A stretch of DNA of 64,000 bases from contig NZ_CAIY01000052.1 in NCBI RefSeq assembly GCF_000350105.1, positions 21,586 through 85,585 of the forward strand, given 5' to 3'. The DNA comes from Richelia intracellularis HH01 (GTDB lineage: Bacteria > Cyanobacteriota > Cyanobacteriia > Cyanobacteriales > Nostocaceae). Made by a program: the position numbers and the translations under genes. Position 1 is the stretch's first letter; every line of letters begins with the position of its first letter. Below are positions 19,988 to 29,546 of the stretch, in pieces. The notes under the pieces were generated by a model, which was not told the DNA's origin, ran no database searches, and was given only the letters and a program-made list of their open reading frames with translations.

Positions 19988-22900
19988 TCTAGTAGCCGAA
20001 ATCTTAGGGTTTCTGAAAAGTTATTCGGGGTTTTAGTTAAATTTCTCCAACCCCACTTGCTCCTTTAAGTCTACCTTGTGGTGCTATCAAATTAAAACTG
20101 CATAGCAGTAATTCATGATGGCAATCTTAACTTTCAAAGTTAATCAAAGTCACTACAAAGTGCACTTGTGTTACCATATTAACCTATTTCTATTGAAATT
20201 GTCCTAACCAACTATACCTATCTGAAATTATTCCTATTTTCATAGGTTAACATACTTCTTTTCCTTCACCTCCTAACAAATACTTACAAGCATTTGTTCA
20301 TTTTCTAAAGGAAAAATTCAAATTTTAGTATTCTAGATACTAAGATTTCTGAATAAAGTACTTAGTATCTAAGTTATAGTTTTTTCAAACTCATAATAAT
20401 CCTCAATACATTATTATATGATTGTTTGACTTGCTTTATATTAATGCTACAGCCCCAAACAAATAATATTTTAAATTCACATATAATATATTTATTTAGC
20501 TCAATGTATATGAGTATAATCTAATTAGAACGAAATTCATACTAAGTTAAATGCTATGTGATCCCTGGAAGCTATAATAGAGATTTATCATCTTGTTTAT
20601 GATAAATCTCTATTATAGCTTCCAGGGATTTTAAATTAATATTAATTAGTCTATTCACAATATTAATTATCCTTAAGGTCGGTGATTATTACATGTTTAA
20701 CTTACTTCTCTAGGTAACTAACTTTCTCTCTTATCTTAATTATCCTACATCTTTATTACTCTATTATGTTTATATTCAGTAAATAAAAGTAACTATTGAG
20801 GAAATCGCATACATTATGTATGTGAAAAATAATTAATCACTATATAATACAAGTATTAAACTGAGTCAGGCTATTTCCCACTTATTATACTAAACTTTAA
20901 TACTCAACAATAAGTAAACATCATGTTGTCATTCTTGAGCAAAAATTTATGTATTTTACATAAGCAAATAACTATGTTAAAAACAAATATTCTAAAAAGT
21001 GAATATTAAAGATATATAACCAAAGATCAAATACATTCATGGGAGTGGTATAGACAAATGGGATATCTCATCAGTTAGGTGAAACTAAAGCATCTAATTT
21101 GAACAGGAGATAACATACTCGAACTAATGGATAGTATTATCTTTGTACGAAAAGCCAGCAACTACGAAGTTTTTATCATCATGCCATACCCACAGTTCTT
21201 ATCATCAAAATATGGTCAAAATATCCTATAATTAGGATTACTCGTTAATAAGAATATACATTTCATTGATTAGGGCAAAATATACCTAACTCTTAGAGAG
21301 GAAATCAACGATTAATTATGTCCAGGGTAAATTTTCAGAAAAACTAGTCATAGTTCCTTGTAAGTCTACTAATCCTACTTTAATGTCATAATCTAAAAAT
21401 ATTTGATATATAGATATAAAGACTAATCAAAGAGAACCTATCTGAAAAATATGGGATAACTGCTCGAGAAATTTTTCTTTCACCTAGGATAAAAGCTATT
21501 TGATATAGGATCAAGAGTGATACATGTTCTTGATTTTCAACTAAAATGGGGAGTAAATAGTATTGATATAATTATAAGTTTACTACATTCTTTCGGGACA
21601 TAATACTGACAATAAATTATGCGTAAGTAAACTATAAATTCATGGCAATAAATATTTATTTCTGAGTAAATCTAATTTGGATGAAGCATAATTTCAGGAA
21701 TGATAAAAGTGGGACCCCTAAAAATAAGGGGCTAAAAATATACTGGTGGTACATTTCCTACCTGTATAAGTATTCGCAAATTTTCATATCAGTATTATTA
21801 TTTCAATATTTAAAGTCTGCTCATAATATAAGGATAGCAAAACTTCTGATCCAATAACAATTTGTATGGATAAAGTGATTTCATACAATTAATTATTTAG
21901 CCATTAAAATTATCACAATTATGTTGCGAGAGTGTAATAACTTGCTTGGTAAAGAACATTACAAACTTAAATTACGAAGGATTTGTATGCTATATAAGTA
22001 TATTCCTGGCAGTATTTTATACATCTATAATATTTCCATAACTATGATGGAAATTCCCTAGCTAAAAATCCAAACTTAATGATTAACATATAATTAACTA
22101 CCATATTCTTGAGCAGGAACTAAAAATCACAATCAAAATTATTTTAAAACCTTTGTTTATTCTACTTTTATCCTAAAAGATATTGAGCTCTTCCTACTTA
22201 CTATTGTGGTATTTTGTACTTTCTTAGTCTAAAATCCCAAGGATAAGCAACCTAGTAAAAATAAGGAAAGAATCTACCCTACAACTGGTTTCTAATTAAA
22301 GAATAACTATATTTCCTGCTAATCATAATCTTTAGCATAACTGCAAAATGCTATTTATATTCTTAACTTCAGGATATTGATTCTCCAAAAATGATTCGGT
22401 CTACTAAATTTAAGTTGTATAATTTAATTCCACACTAAGAGTCACTACACAATTGGATCTAAAGTGCATATTACTAGAAAAATGGTCCTGCCGACAATAA
22501 AATGTACATTTCCATTTATATAGATTTGCTAAATAAGTTGATTAACATTAGACTCAGATAATATCACAACTCTCAATTCTAAAGGCAATTATAAAAATAA
22601 TAGCTTACATTTTTATGATTTTTTATAAAAAATCACTTTATTGATCTACCATTACGCCAATAAAACACATGCAAAAATATCATTACCCATAGCATATGAT
22701 ATTAACTCATAACTTGAAGATAATAAGTTAAGTATCATTCTAATTCAATATTAAACAACTATTTTGCTATTATTAGTTCATGCTGGTATTTAATATGAAA
22801 TTACCTGGCTATAAAACTAGTCTAGTTTGTTGTCATCAGGGCAAAATAATACTTTTTGTTTCTTGGCAATGCTCAATCTAGAAAATTCTTGTATTTGCTG

Positions 22901-23380
22901 GCAGAATAAAATATTATGTCCCTACACGAACTGAGGGTAAATAATATGCTATCTACTATGTGAGAAGATAAAAAGGTAAGAGCCTATTATCATTAAAGCT
23001 AGTAGGATAAGTAATATAAAGTAAAACTGTCTGTAATTCCCTGATTAACTTTGCTACTAATATTTGGCGGCAGAGTTGGTTTAATTGGCAAAGTTAACTT
23101 AACCTAATGTAGTCACAGCCACACCAAACAAGAAAAATATTTTATTTACCTTGGGAAATAAGGGTTATAAGTGCAATCAATTGACCGAAATTAGTAGGCT
23201 GTGACACCATGAATAGACTTAGTCATGAATGACTAATAACAGTTAATCCCGAAAGAATCAATGAATAAATAGACCACTCACTCTATGGTCTTTTAGGGAT
23301 ATTTTTGATGTCAGAAAACCGATAAGTATGATGTTTAGACATCAGTTTCATATGGAAAAAGTAAGGATATTGGGAGCGTA
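19988..23380. other. 3.4-kb spacer between divergent sdhB and calA
   Basis: This is the longest gene-free stretch in the window. I find no open frame with a ribosome binding site and no recognisable relic. A perfect 31-bp palindrome lies at 20561-20629. The last 150 bases form the calA leader. Confidence 0.55.
20561..20629. repeat. Perfect 31-bp palindrome with 7-base loop
   Basis: The arms at 20561-20591 and 20599-20629 are complementary without a mismatch (outer end ATCCCTGGAAGC, loop CTTGTTT). It lies about 570 bases upstream of sdhB and 2.75 kb upstream of calA, so it terminates no recognised gene. It is the longest perfect stem I found here. Confidence 0.95.
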
Positions 23381-23788
23381 ATGACTGAAACTGCAACCTC
23401 ACCATTAACAGGAAAAGCACTGCTTGCTAGAGTTAAAGAACTTTCTAGCTTGCCACGTCGAGAAAGGGCAAAGCAGTGTGGCTATTTTACGGTTACTAAA
23501 AATAACCAAGTTCGTGTAAATTTAACAGATTTTTATGATGCTTTATTGTCTGCAAGAGGCGTCCCTCTAAGTCCAGAAACACCAAAAGATGGTAGGGGGC
23601 GCGAACCAACATATAGAGTAAGTGTTCACCAAAATGGTCAGATTGTCATAGGAGCAACTTATACCCATTCTATGGGATTAAAACCTGGGGATGAATTTGA
23701 AATCAAACTGGGATATAAGCATATTCATCTAATACAACTAGAGTCAAAAGACACAGAATCTGATAGGGATTCAGACAGAGACGAATAA
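23381..23788 (+). CDS. calA: cyAbrB-type transcriptional regulator (CalA)
   Basis: The 135-residue protein belongs to the cyanobacterial AbrB family, small DNA-binding regulators of carbon/nitrogen balance, heterocyst genes and stress genes. The N-terminal helical part TGKALLARVKELSSLPRRERAKQCGYF is followed by NNQVRVNLTDFYDALLSARG. The C-terminal AbrB-like beta-hairpin domain is YRVSVHQNGQIVIGATYTHSMGLKPGDEFEIKLG (about 77-110), with an acidic tail. The match is to clade A (cyAbrB1, CalA), which is close to essential in many cyanobacteria. In Anabaena the homologue is, from memory, also near an sdhB gene. A hairpin follows the stop. The gene looks intact despite its barren surroundings. Confidence 0.9.
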   Translation: MTETATSPLTGKALLARVKELSSLPRRERAKQCGYFTVTKNNQVRVNLTDFYDALLSARGVPLSPETPKDGRGREPTYRVSVHQNGQIVIGATYTHSMGLKPGDEFEIKLGYKHIHLIQLESKDTESDRDSDRDE

Positions 23789-23814
23789 TTTTTGTCTTTT
23801 GCAATTATGATCCT

Positions 23815-23842
23815 GAGGAAAAAGCCTAAGAGCTTTTTCCTC
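23815..23842 (+). terminator. Hairpin after calA
   Basis: GAGGAAAAAGC (23815-23825) pairs perfectly with GCTTTTTCCTC (23832-23842) around a 6-base loop, 26 bases past the calA stop. There is no T-run after the stem, only T5 within its 3' arm, so it is a plausible but atypical terminator. Confidence 0.65.
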
Positions 23843-24101
23843 GAAGGTAAAATATGGATTAAATCAATATACATAGGACAATCTGACAATTGAAAATGCA
23901 ATAATCTATCTATCTATTAAGATAAATACTACAAATTAGAATAGAAGTTATAACCTATTCATTAAGATTGATTGAAGTGACTATACAAGGGTTATGAAAC
24001 ATCGGTATATATTGAGAATCTTATCTTAATAAGAACATCTTAAAATCTTAGATGAAAATAGAATGAAAAACAGAAAAGTGCAAGGCAATAGTTATTTTTC
24101 A

Positions 24102-24140
24102 TAAAGGCTATGATAACAAGTGATTTTATCATAGCCTTTA
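24102..24140. repeat. 15-bp perfect hairpin
   Basis: TAAAGGCTATGATAA (24102-24116) pairs with TTATCATAGCCTTTA (24126-24140) around a 9-base loop, about 310 bases after calA. A short T4 follows, so it could act as a distal terminator. Confidence 0.85.
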
Positions 24141-24989
24141 CGGTTTTATCAAAAAATACCTAGTCGAGGTTCATACTCAAATTACTAAGTCATGTTATAG
24201 ATAATATGGGCCAATGAATTATAAATAATCCACTCCAGTAAATTAGGATTATTTGTGGAGGTAAGCATGGTTATAAAAAACTATGCCAAATTTAAGGTCA
24301 ATATTAATCATAATATGGGATAAAAGCAAGTATAGTAAATCAGTAGAATATACTGAATAGCTACTGTGAAATAGAGCGAGAGAAGTCTATGGAGGTTAAT
24401 ACATATCTATAGATTTTTAATGAAGTCGCATTAGAGTGGATTTGCATAATTATGTAGTTGTATTGATGTTGTATTCAGAATATATCCTAAAAAATATCTA
24501 TATGGATACCAGTCACTACAGTCAATAGTCTGAAATTATTTGATCGTAAACTTATTGGTACGAGGTGTGGAACTATTAATATTTTCGTATTGTTGACTAA
24601 CTCAATTAGTAAGATATTTTCAGTAGAAAACTGACAGGTATTGGACTTAAGGTGATACCGTTATGATATTGGTGTTAGCCAAATTAATTCATGATAATTG
24701 TATAAGTACAGACTAAGTAACTGCAGATTGGTTGTTAAATATATTATATAATAGTCAAGTATAGAATACTACCACTATAGATATATCCCAATGAATAAAC
24801 TATGGTATTAATTTTCTACAATGTAAATATTCTAAATAGATAATGGGAATCATCAAGAAAATCCTGATGTAGTTAATAATGGGTTTTCCTAATATTATTG
24901 ATATAGTTAAGTTTTATGAGTGTAACTCTCAGATTTTAGACCTTAGTAATTCCATACACCAAATAATTGCTACCTAGTTTCAAACTTTA

Positions 24990-25853
24990 TTATTTGCCGA
25001 TATTTCCCTCTGATTTTTTTATACCTTGACTCTTTTCACCTAAAACCTGCTTCTTAATTTCATCTTTATATTTAGGAGGTGCTAGCTTGGCAGCATTCTT
25101 AAACAAATAATTTGCCTCATCAGCCATACCCTGAACTTTTAAAAGCATTGCTTTTGCTAGAATAGGACGGAAATCTTGTTTGTCATATTCAATGGCCATA
25201 TCGTAGATAGTAATTGCTTGACTATATAATTCTTGCAGAGCATAAACATTACCCAGAAGTAACTGTATCGCAATTAAATCTGTATTTCTAGGCTCTATTT
25301 TATTGGCTTGGGTTTCTTTAGCAAGGGTTTCTTTAAGTAAGCTAATAGCTGCTTCTGGCTTTTTTTGGTCCAATAAAAGCATTACCATTCCTTGTAAAGC
25401 TTCAAGATTAGCTGGCTTAATCTCTAAGATAGAACGATAAGTTTGGACAGCACCTTCTTTGTCATTAGCTTGTTGCTTAGCTTGAGCTAGCAAAACCGCA
25501 TATTTTATCTCCTCTGGATTTAGTTGAGTCAATTTATCTAAGGTTTCTATAATACCTTGTAAATTCTCATCACCCAGTTGTAATAGTCTTAATTGCCTTT
25601 CTAATAAACTACGCAAAGTGGATTGGTTATTAGGTTCTCTTTGCAAAACCAACTGCAAACCTTTTATATCCTTAGTTAACTTGGATCTCTCCTCTGATAC
25701 AGAAGATTTTCTCTGTTCTGTGGCAGAAATAACAGGGAGATTTTTCTCATTAATTATGGTTTCGATTATGGGTAAAATAGAAACCCCAATAAAAGCAAAA
25801 ATTGCTATAAATAAAATAATCTTAACTATCCAGCGATTACGCGCTTCAGTCAC
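24990..25853 (-). CDS. Membrane-anchored tetratricopeptide-repeat protein
   Basis: The 287-residue protein has a short basic N-terminus and one transmembrane segment (about residues 11-32). A coiled charged region follows (about 45-70), then several TPR-like helical pairs from about 85 to 255, for example AIDMAIEYDKQ-type and GAVQTYRSILEIKPANLEAL. The tail is Lys/Ser-rich. TPR domains scaffold protein complexes, and anchored cyanobacterial forms are often linked to photosystem or envelope assembly. Nothing in the sequence says which partner applies. It lies convergent to calA and divergent from the next gene with a 390-base spacer. The start is supported by good spacing before the anchor. Confidence 0.8.
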   Translation of the reverse strand: MTEARNRWIVKIILFIAIFAFIGVSILPIIETIINEKNLPVISATEQRKSSVSEERSKLTKDIKGLQLVLQREPNNQSTLRSLLERQLRLLQLGDENLQGIIETLDKLTQLNPEEIKYAVLLAQAKQQANDKEGAVQTYRSILEIKPANLEALQGMVMLLLDQKKPEAAISLLKETLAKETQANKIEPRNTDLIAIQLLLGNVYALQELYSQAITIYDMAIEYDKQDFRPILAKAMLLKVQGMADEANYLFKNAAKLAPPKYKDEIKKQVLGEKSQGIKKSEGNIGK

Positions 25854-26239
25854 GGAAACTTCCTTAGAATTTATAGAACTTATATAGTTATCATGGTTTA
25901 TGGCAATTGGTATGGATAAAAAAGTTGAAAAACTTTACGGAATACTGTTAATACTAAGTGAACTTTATAAAAAGGGCAGTCAAAATATGTAAAACAACTA
26001 AATTAGTTTGAGGAGGAACCATCTAAAATTTTAGCTATGCTATTTTCTCTAAACTGGGATAGGGACATTAGGTTACGTAATTTGTTGTCCACATATTTCA
26101 GGTATTCATCACCATATAGGTAGCTGGCATATGACAAATTGTAAGAAAAGTTAATTTAATATTTGTCATCCTAAAATTTTTCCAGCTATCGTCAGCACAA
26201 TCCAATTATAGGGATACGTCTCCGCCGCAAGGAGTTTTT
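25854..26239. other. Divergent promoter region
   Basis: About 390 bases separate two divergent genes. No reading frame is convincing. A strong ribosome binding site (aaggag, 26228-26233) lies at its right end, before the ATG at 26240. Confidence 0.6.
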
Positions 26240-27211
26240 ATGAATTCCGACCTGACACCTTCACATGATTCCTCGAATTCAAATACATCTCAAGAGATGA
26301 CGACAAATCAATTAGTCTCTGAGAATAAAAATTCTCAAGTCGAGGAAATTTCTACACAGGACAATTCCTCAGTTGACTCTCATGACTTTACTAAAGACCA
26401 ACACTTAGCAAATCGACAGCAACCAATTCCACCACCTAGTGAGCTCATGCAATACCGAGCAATTGGCTTAGTAAGGGGTCGCTATATCACAAGCAGTGAG
26501 CAATTCACTCAAGGTTCACTCCTAACTTCCGATGGTGTAATTTTGGATTCTGTTCTACTAGGAAGAATTATGAGTCTAGTAAAAAATCACCTAGACTTAG
26601 AAAAAGAGCACTTATGGGTTGTTTATCCTCGGACTCGCCAAAAAAATGATCAACTTCATTTGCAAATTGTAGGAGTTTGGGAACCAGAAAAGTTAGCTAA
26701 ACAATCTGCTGACATAGAAAATCAATCAAGTAAGTTGACATCTGGAAACTTATCGGAAATCCCAACTGAATTTACTCCTTCATCAGAATTTACAGATGGT
26801 GGTTTTTCTGTTAGGGGTGAAATAGTTTATCAGTCAGATCAGTCTCAAAGTTTAGTAGTGAAAATTAGACAATCACCTCGAAAATCTACAGATAAGCCTA
26901 AATACTTTAAGCTTAAAGTCAAGGGTACATTAGATATCAAAGCTACAGAAAAGTTTTGGGACTTGCAATTACAAAGAGAGGGAGATGCATTGGTATTAGA
27001 AAATGCTGAAGTGATCACTGATTTGCCAAAGACAAAACGACCACCATTCAAACAGCGATTCAAGAGTGGAAAGAAACCCTTTAGAAAATATTCTAGTGGG
27101 GTTCATCAGCGTCCCTTTAAAAAGTCTGGTGATGTTTCGGAGACCTCTAAAACCCTCACAAAATCTTCTCTTCCCAAACCAGTAAAACGATCCAAACAAA
27201 ACCCGCAATAG
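26240..27211 (+). CDS. Conserved cyanobacterial protein with basic C-terminal tail
   Basis: The protein is 323 residues. The N-terminal ~70 residues are Ser/Asn/Gln-rich and look disordered. A globular core (about 72-260) contains MQYRAIGLVRGRYITSSEQF and LWVVYPRTRQKNDQLHLQIV, then later VRGEIVYQSD, IVKIRQSPRKS-like and KYFKLKVKGTLDI beta-strands. The last ~60 residues are extremely Lys/Arg/Phe/Pro-rich (PPFKQRFKSGKKPFRKYSS), consistent with nucleic-acid or ribosome association. I recall similar proteins in filamentous cyanobacteria but no assigned function. AAGGAG six bases before the ATG fixes the start. No membrane segment is present. Confidence 0.75.
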   Translation: MNSDLTPSHDSSNSNTSQEMTTNQLVSENKNSQVEEISTQDNSSVDSHDFTKDQHLANRQQPIPPPSELMQYRAIGLVRGRYITSSEQFTQGSLLTSDGVILDSVLLGRIMSLVKNHLDLEKEHLWVVYPRTRQKNDQLHLQIVGVWEPEKLAKQSADIENQSSKLTSGNLSEIPTEFTPSSEFTDGGFSVRGEIVYQSDQSQSLVVKIRQSPRKSTDKPKYFKLKVKGTLDIKATEKFWDLQLQREGDALVLENAEVITDLPKTKRPPFKQRFKSGKKPFRKYSSGVHQRPFKKSGDVSETSKTLTKSSLPKPVKRSKQNPQ

Positions 27212-27405
27212 CGTAGTAGGGGGGTGTAGGCGCAAAGTGACTTCTTGCAGAATGCAAGTAAGGGATAGAAAGAGTTATGGATTTGTAAACGTTATACCTC
27301 TGCTGTGAGGTTATTACAAAAACCATTCATTAATTTCTTTTTCCCTAGTAGCACTTTGCCCAGCTGTACACCTAGCAACCATTTAAGAATTATTATCATT
27401 TCTCC

Positions 27406-28578
27406 CTAAAACTTTGTCCAACTGTCTTGTGGTAAAAAAGAACCTTCTTTAGTAATGGATGCAACTGCTGTTGTTAAAGTAAACTTACCAGCATCAATCC
27501 ATTGCTTTAACTCTTGGGCAACTTGTCTTGAAAGATAAATACTAGCAAGGGGAGCCACACGCACTATTTTTCCATCTATCACAATTTTTCCCGACTTTAG
27601 TTGGGTATAACTAACTAAGCCAAAAGTGGGACGTACCCGTCGGGGAATAGACAAATCCACAACTGGTGCAACTAAATCTTTATCCTGAACAGCACACCTT
27701 ACAACCACTTCCTCATTTAATACAGGTAAAGGTACACCTACACCTAGCATTAGAGAAGGACCATAATTTTTGAAATAACAACCCCTCACCCAACGCTTAT
27801 TCATTTGCTTACCATTACCAATTAAAGCTAATGTTGCTGCAGGTCCAATAGGTGTGTGATTAGGTAAACGCTTCTGCAGGGGAAAATGCTGAGTCCCTTC
27901 CCAAGCTATATAACCAATACCCCCACCTAAAAAAATCCGTGTCCCAATACCTACAATTTGTAAATCTGGATCGTTTAGCAAGGGGGATATGGCTCCTGAG
28001 TTTGAGTAGACTGCATTACCTAACCGTGGCTGTAAAGGACCTAAATATGTAAATAATGGTTGATCACCACCATTTACACCTACAATAAAATTTTGATATA
28101 TATTCCTCGGATTGAATAAATAAAATTGATTAATTGTGTCTCGGGTAATAGTAGTTTCAAAGTTAGCCCTCGGATAGCAATCGGTAACTTGACCTTGGGC
28201 ATGAACACGAACCGATTTACCTGCAATTAAATCCTCTATAACATGACCACCTCCTCTTTCTTTCATTTCTTCCCCATCCGTGACTTCTGCTGCACAACTA
28301 GCTCCCAAGTACAAATCAACTGCTCCAAAACCTGAATATGCAGGTACCCCATCTAACCAACAACGGCGGATTTTTATAGGGGGGTCAGTGTGCCCCAAGT
28401 TAATCACCGCTCCGCTTGATTCCATGGGCTCAAAAGTTCCTGTAGTAATTACATCTACCTCTTTTGTAACTTTTGTAATCCCAACATCTGCAACTTTTGC
28501 CTTCACTTCTTCCGCAGTCATTACTACGGCATTATTGTGATTAATTTTGTCATTAATTTCTGCAATTGTTCGCATCAT
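27406..28578 (-). CDS. DUF39 family protein, homocysteine-biosynthesis type
   Basis: The 390-residue protein matches the DUF39 family. In methanogens and some other anaerobes, family members take part in reductive sulfur transfer making homocysteine from aspartate semialdehyde. Visible blocks are AEINDKINHNNAVVMTAEEV (5-24), GTFEPMESSGAVINLGHTDPP (about 47-67), VPAYSGFGAVDLYLGASC (78-95) and LGGGIGYIAWEGTQHF (about 217-232). Conserved Cys73 and Cys95 lie in the N-terminal half. The start could be either of two adjacent ATGs. It shares strand with heme oxygenase upstream but is separated by a strong terminator, so it is probably a separate unit. The actual reaction in cyanobacteria is unproven. 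Confidence 0.87.
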   Translation of the reverse strand: MMRTIAEINDKINHNNAVVMTAEEVKAKVADVGITKVTKEVDVITTGTFEPMESSGAVINLGHTDPPIKIRRCWLDGVPAYSGFGAVDLYLGASCAAEVTDGEEMKERGGGHVIEDLIAGKSVRVHAQGQVTDCYPRANFETTITRDTINQFYLFNPRNIYQNFIVGVNGGDQPLFTYLGPLQPRLGNAVYSNSGAISPLLNDPDLQIVGIGTRIFLGGGIGYIAWEGTQHFPLQKRLPNHTPIGPAATLALIGNGKQMNKRWVRGCYFKNYGPSLMLGVGVPLPVLNEEVVVRCAVQDKDLVAPVVDLSIPRRVRPTFGLVSYTQLKSGKIVIDGKIVRVAPLASIYLSRQVAQELKQWIDAGKFTLTTAVASITKEGSFLPQDSWTKF

Positions 28579-28640
28579 TATTTACTGCGATCATAATCAT
28601 GATTTTAGTCTATAAATGGAAAAATAGGGGTGAGTTAAAT

Positions 28641-28690
28641 CCCAAAAAATAAAAAATCACTTCGTATTTACATCAAAATACAAAGTGATT
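28641..28690 (-). terminator. Intrinsic terminator of the heme oxygenase gene
   Basis: On the minus strand, AATCACTTTGTATT (from 28690) pairs with AATACGAAGTGATT (ending 28655) with one non-Watson-Crick pair, around an 8-base loop. It is followed at once by TTTTTATTTTTT, a textbook intrinsic terminator. It lies about 140 bases after the heme oxygenase stop and just upstream of the DUF39 gene. A smaller 8-bp stem (28716-28741) with T5 precedes it. Confidence 0.85.
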
Positions 28691-28832
28691 ATTTGGTAGA
28701 TTCCATGCCAGACCAAAAAGTCTATTAGAAGTAAGACTTTTCGTAAAATGAACCAAAATCCTACAATTCAATTATATTTGCAATTATTTTTTAAATTAAG
28801 CATCAGAAATATTATGCAACTACGAAATGATT

Positions 28833-29546
28833 TTAGGATGTAGTAACTTCTGTAGAACCATGAGTATAGGAGCTAGTCAAATTATTAAATGTTAATTGAC
28901 CAATAGCTCTAATTAGCATATCTTCTAGTTCTTGTGCTATTTGCATATTCAGTTTAAATGCATAATTAGCTTCATCAACAATTTTTTCGGCAGTTACATT
29001 ATCTATAGGGATGGAATTCAAAGCTTTACGATATTTACCTTTAAAGGCTTTCTTGTCAGGAATTTGCTCAAAGTTATAAAAGGATGTACCTTGGAATCCT
29101 TGTAATTTTAGGCCTGATTGTGCAATTGCTTGTAGCATTTGCCCTCCAGAAAGATCTCCCATATAACGTGTGTAAGTATGGCCAATTAATAATTCTGGTG
29201 AGCAATTGACTAGTTTTTGTAAACGCTGAAGATAAGTTTGGGTAACTGGAGATGGTTTGATTTGCTCTTGCCATTGTTCACCATAATAAAACTCCATATC
29301 TTTTACTAAAGCATCTTGGCGATTCAATTCAGGGAAGTAAACACCCCTAATAGCAGGATGATGTTTGTGACTCTCTATACCTATTTCCAAAGCAGTATAG
29401 ATGAAATAAAAATTGCTTAAAAACTTTGCAAAGCACTCCTTATCTACAACTCCTTTGACAAAACATTTCATAAATCCCACATTTTCAGCTGCTGTATGGG
29501 ATTTCTTTGTACCATTATAAAGTTTCTCGGCAAGGTTAACAATCAT
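28833..29546 (-). CDS. ho1: Heme oxygenase (biliverdin-producing)
   Basis: Heme oxygenase opens heme to biliverdin IX-alpha, CO and iron. In cyanobacteria this feeds phycobilin synthesis for phycobilisomes and phytochromes. The 237-residue protein has the proximal heme ligand His17 (TKKSHTAAEN) and the distal-helix motif GDLSGGQ (130-136). It also has EIGIESHKHHPAIRGVYFPEL (54-74), all as in cyanobacterial HO1. I chose the ATG at 29546 because it gives the normal MIVNLAEKLYNGTKKSH start and follows AAGGAAC. The frame stays open 37 codons upstream, but that stretch resembles nothing. Two terminator-like stems follow the stop. The gene is intact. Confidence 0.95.
   Translation of the reverse strand: MIVNLAEKLYNGTKKSHTAAENVGFMKCFVKGVVDKECFAKFLSNFYFIYTALEIGIESHKHHPAIRGVYFPELNRQDALVKDMEFYYGEQWQEQIKPSPVTQTYLQRLQKLVNCSPELLIGHTYTRYMGDLSGGQMLQAIAQSGLKLQGFQGTSFYNFEQIPDKKAFKGKYRKALNSIPIDNVTAEKIVDEANYAFKLNMQIAQELEDMLIRAIGQLTFNNLTSSYTHGSTEVTTS

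Larger units (their letters stand above)
23789..24989. other. 1.2-kb spacer downstream of calA
   Basis: It contains the calA hairpin (23815-23842) and a second perfect hairpin (24102-24140). I see no gene in the remainder. Confidence 0.55.
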
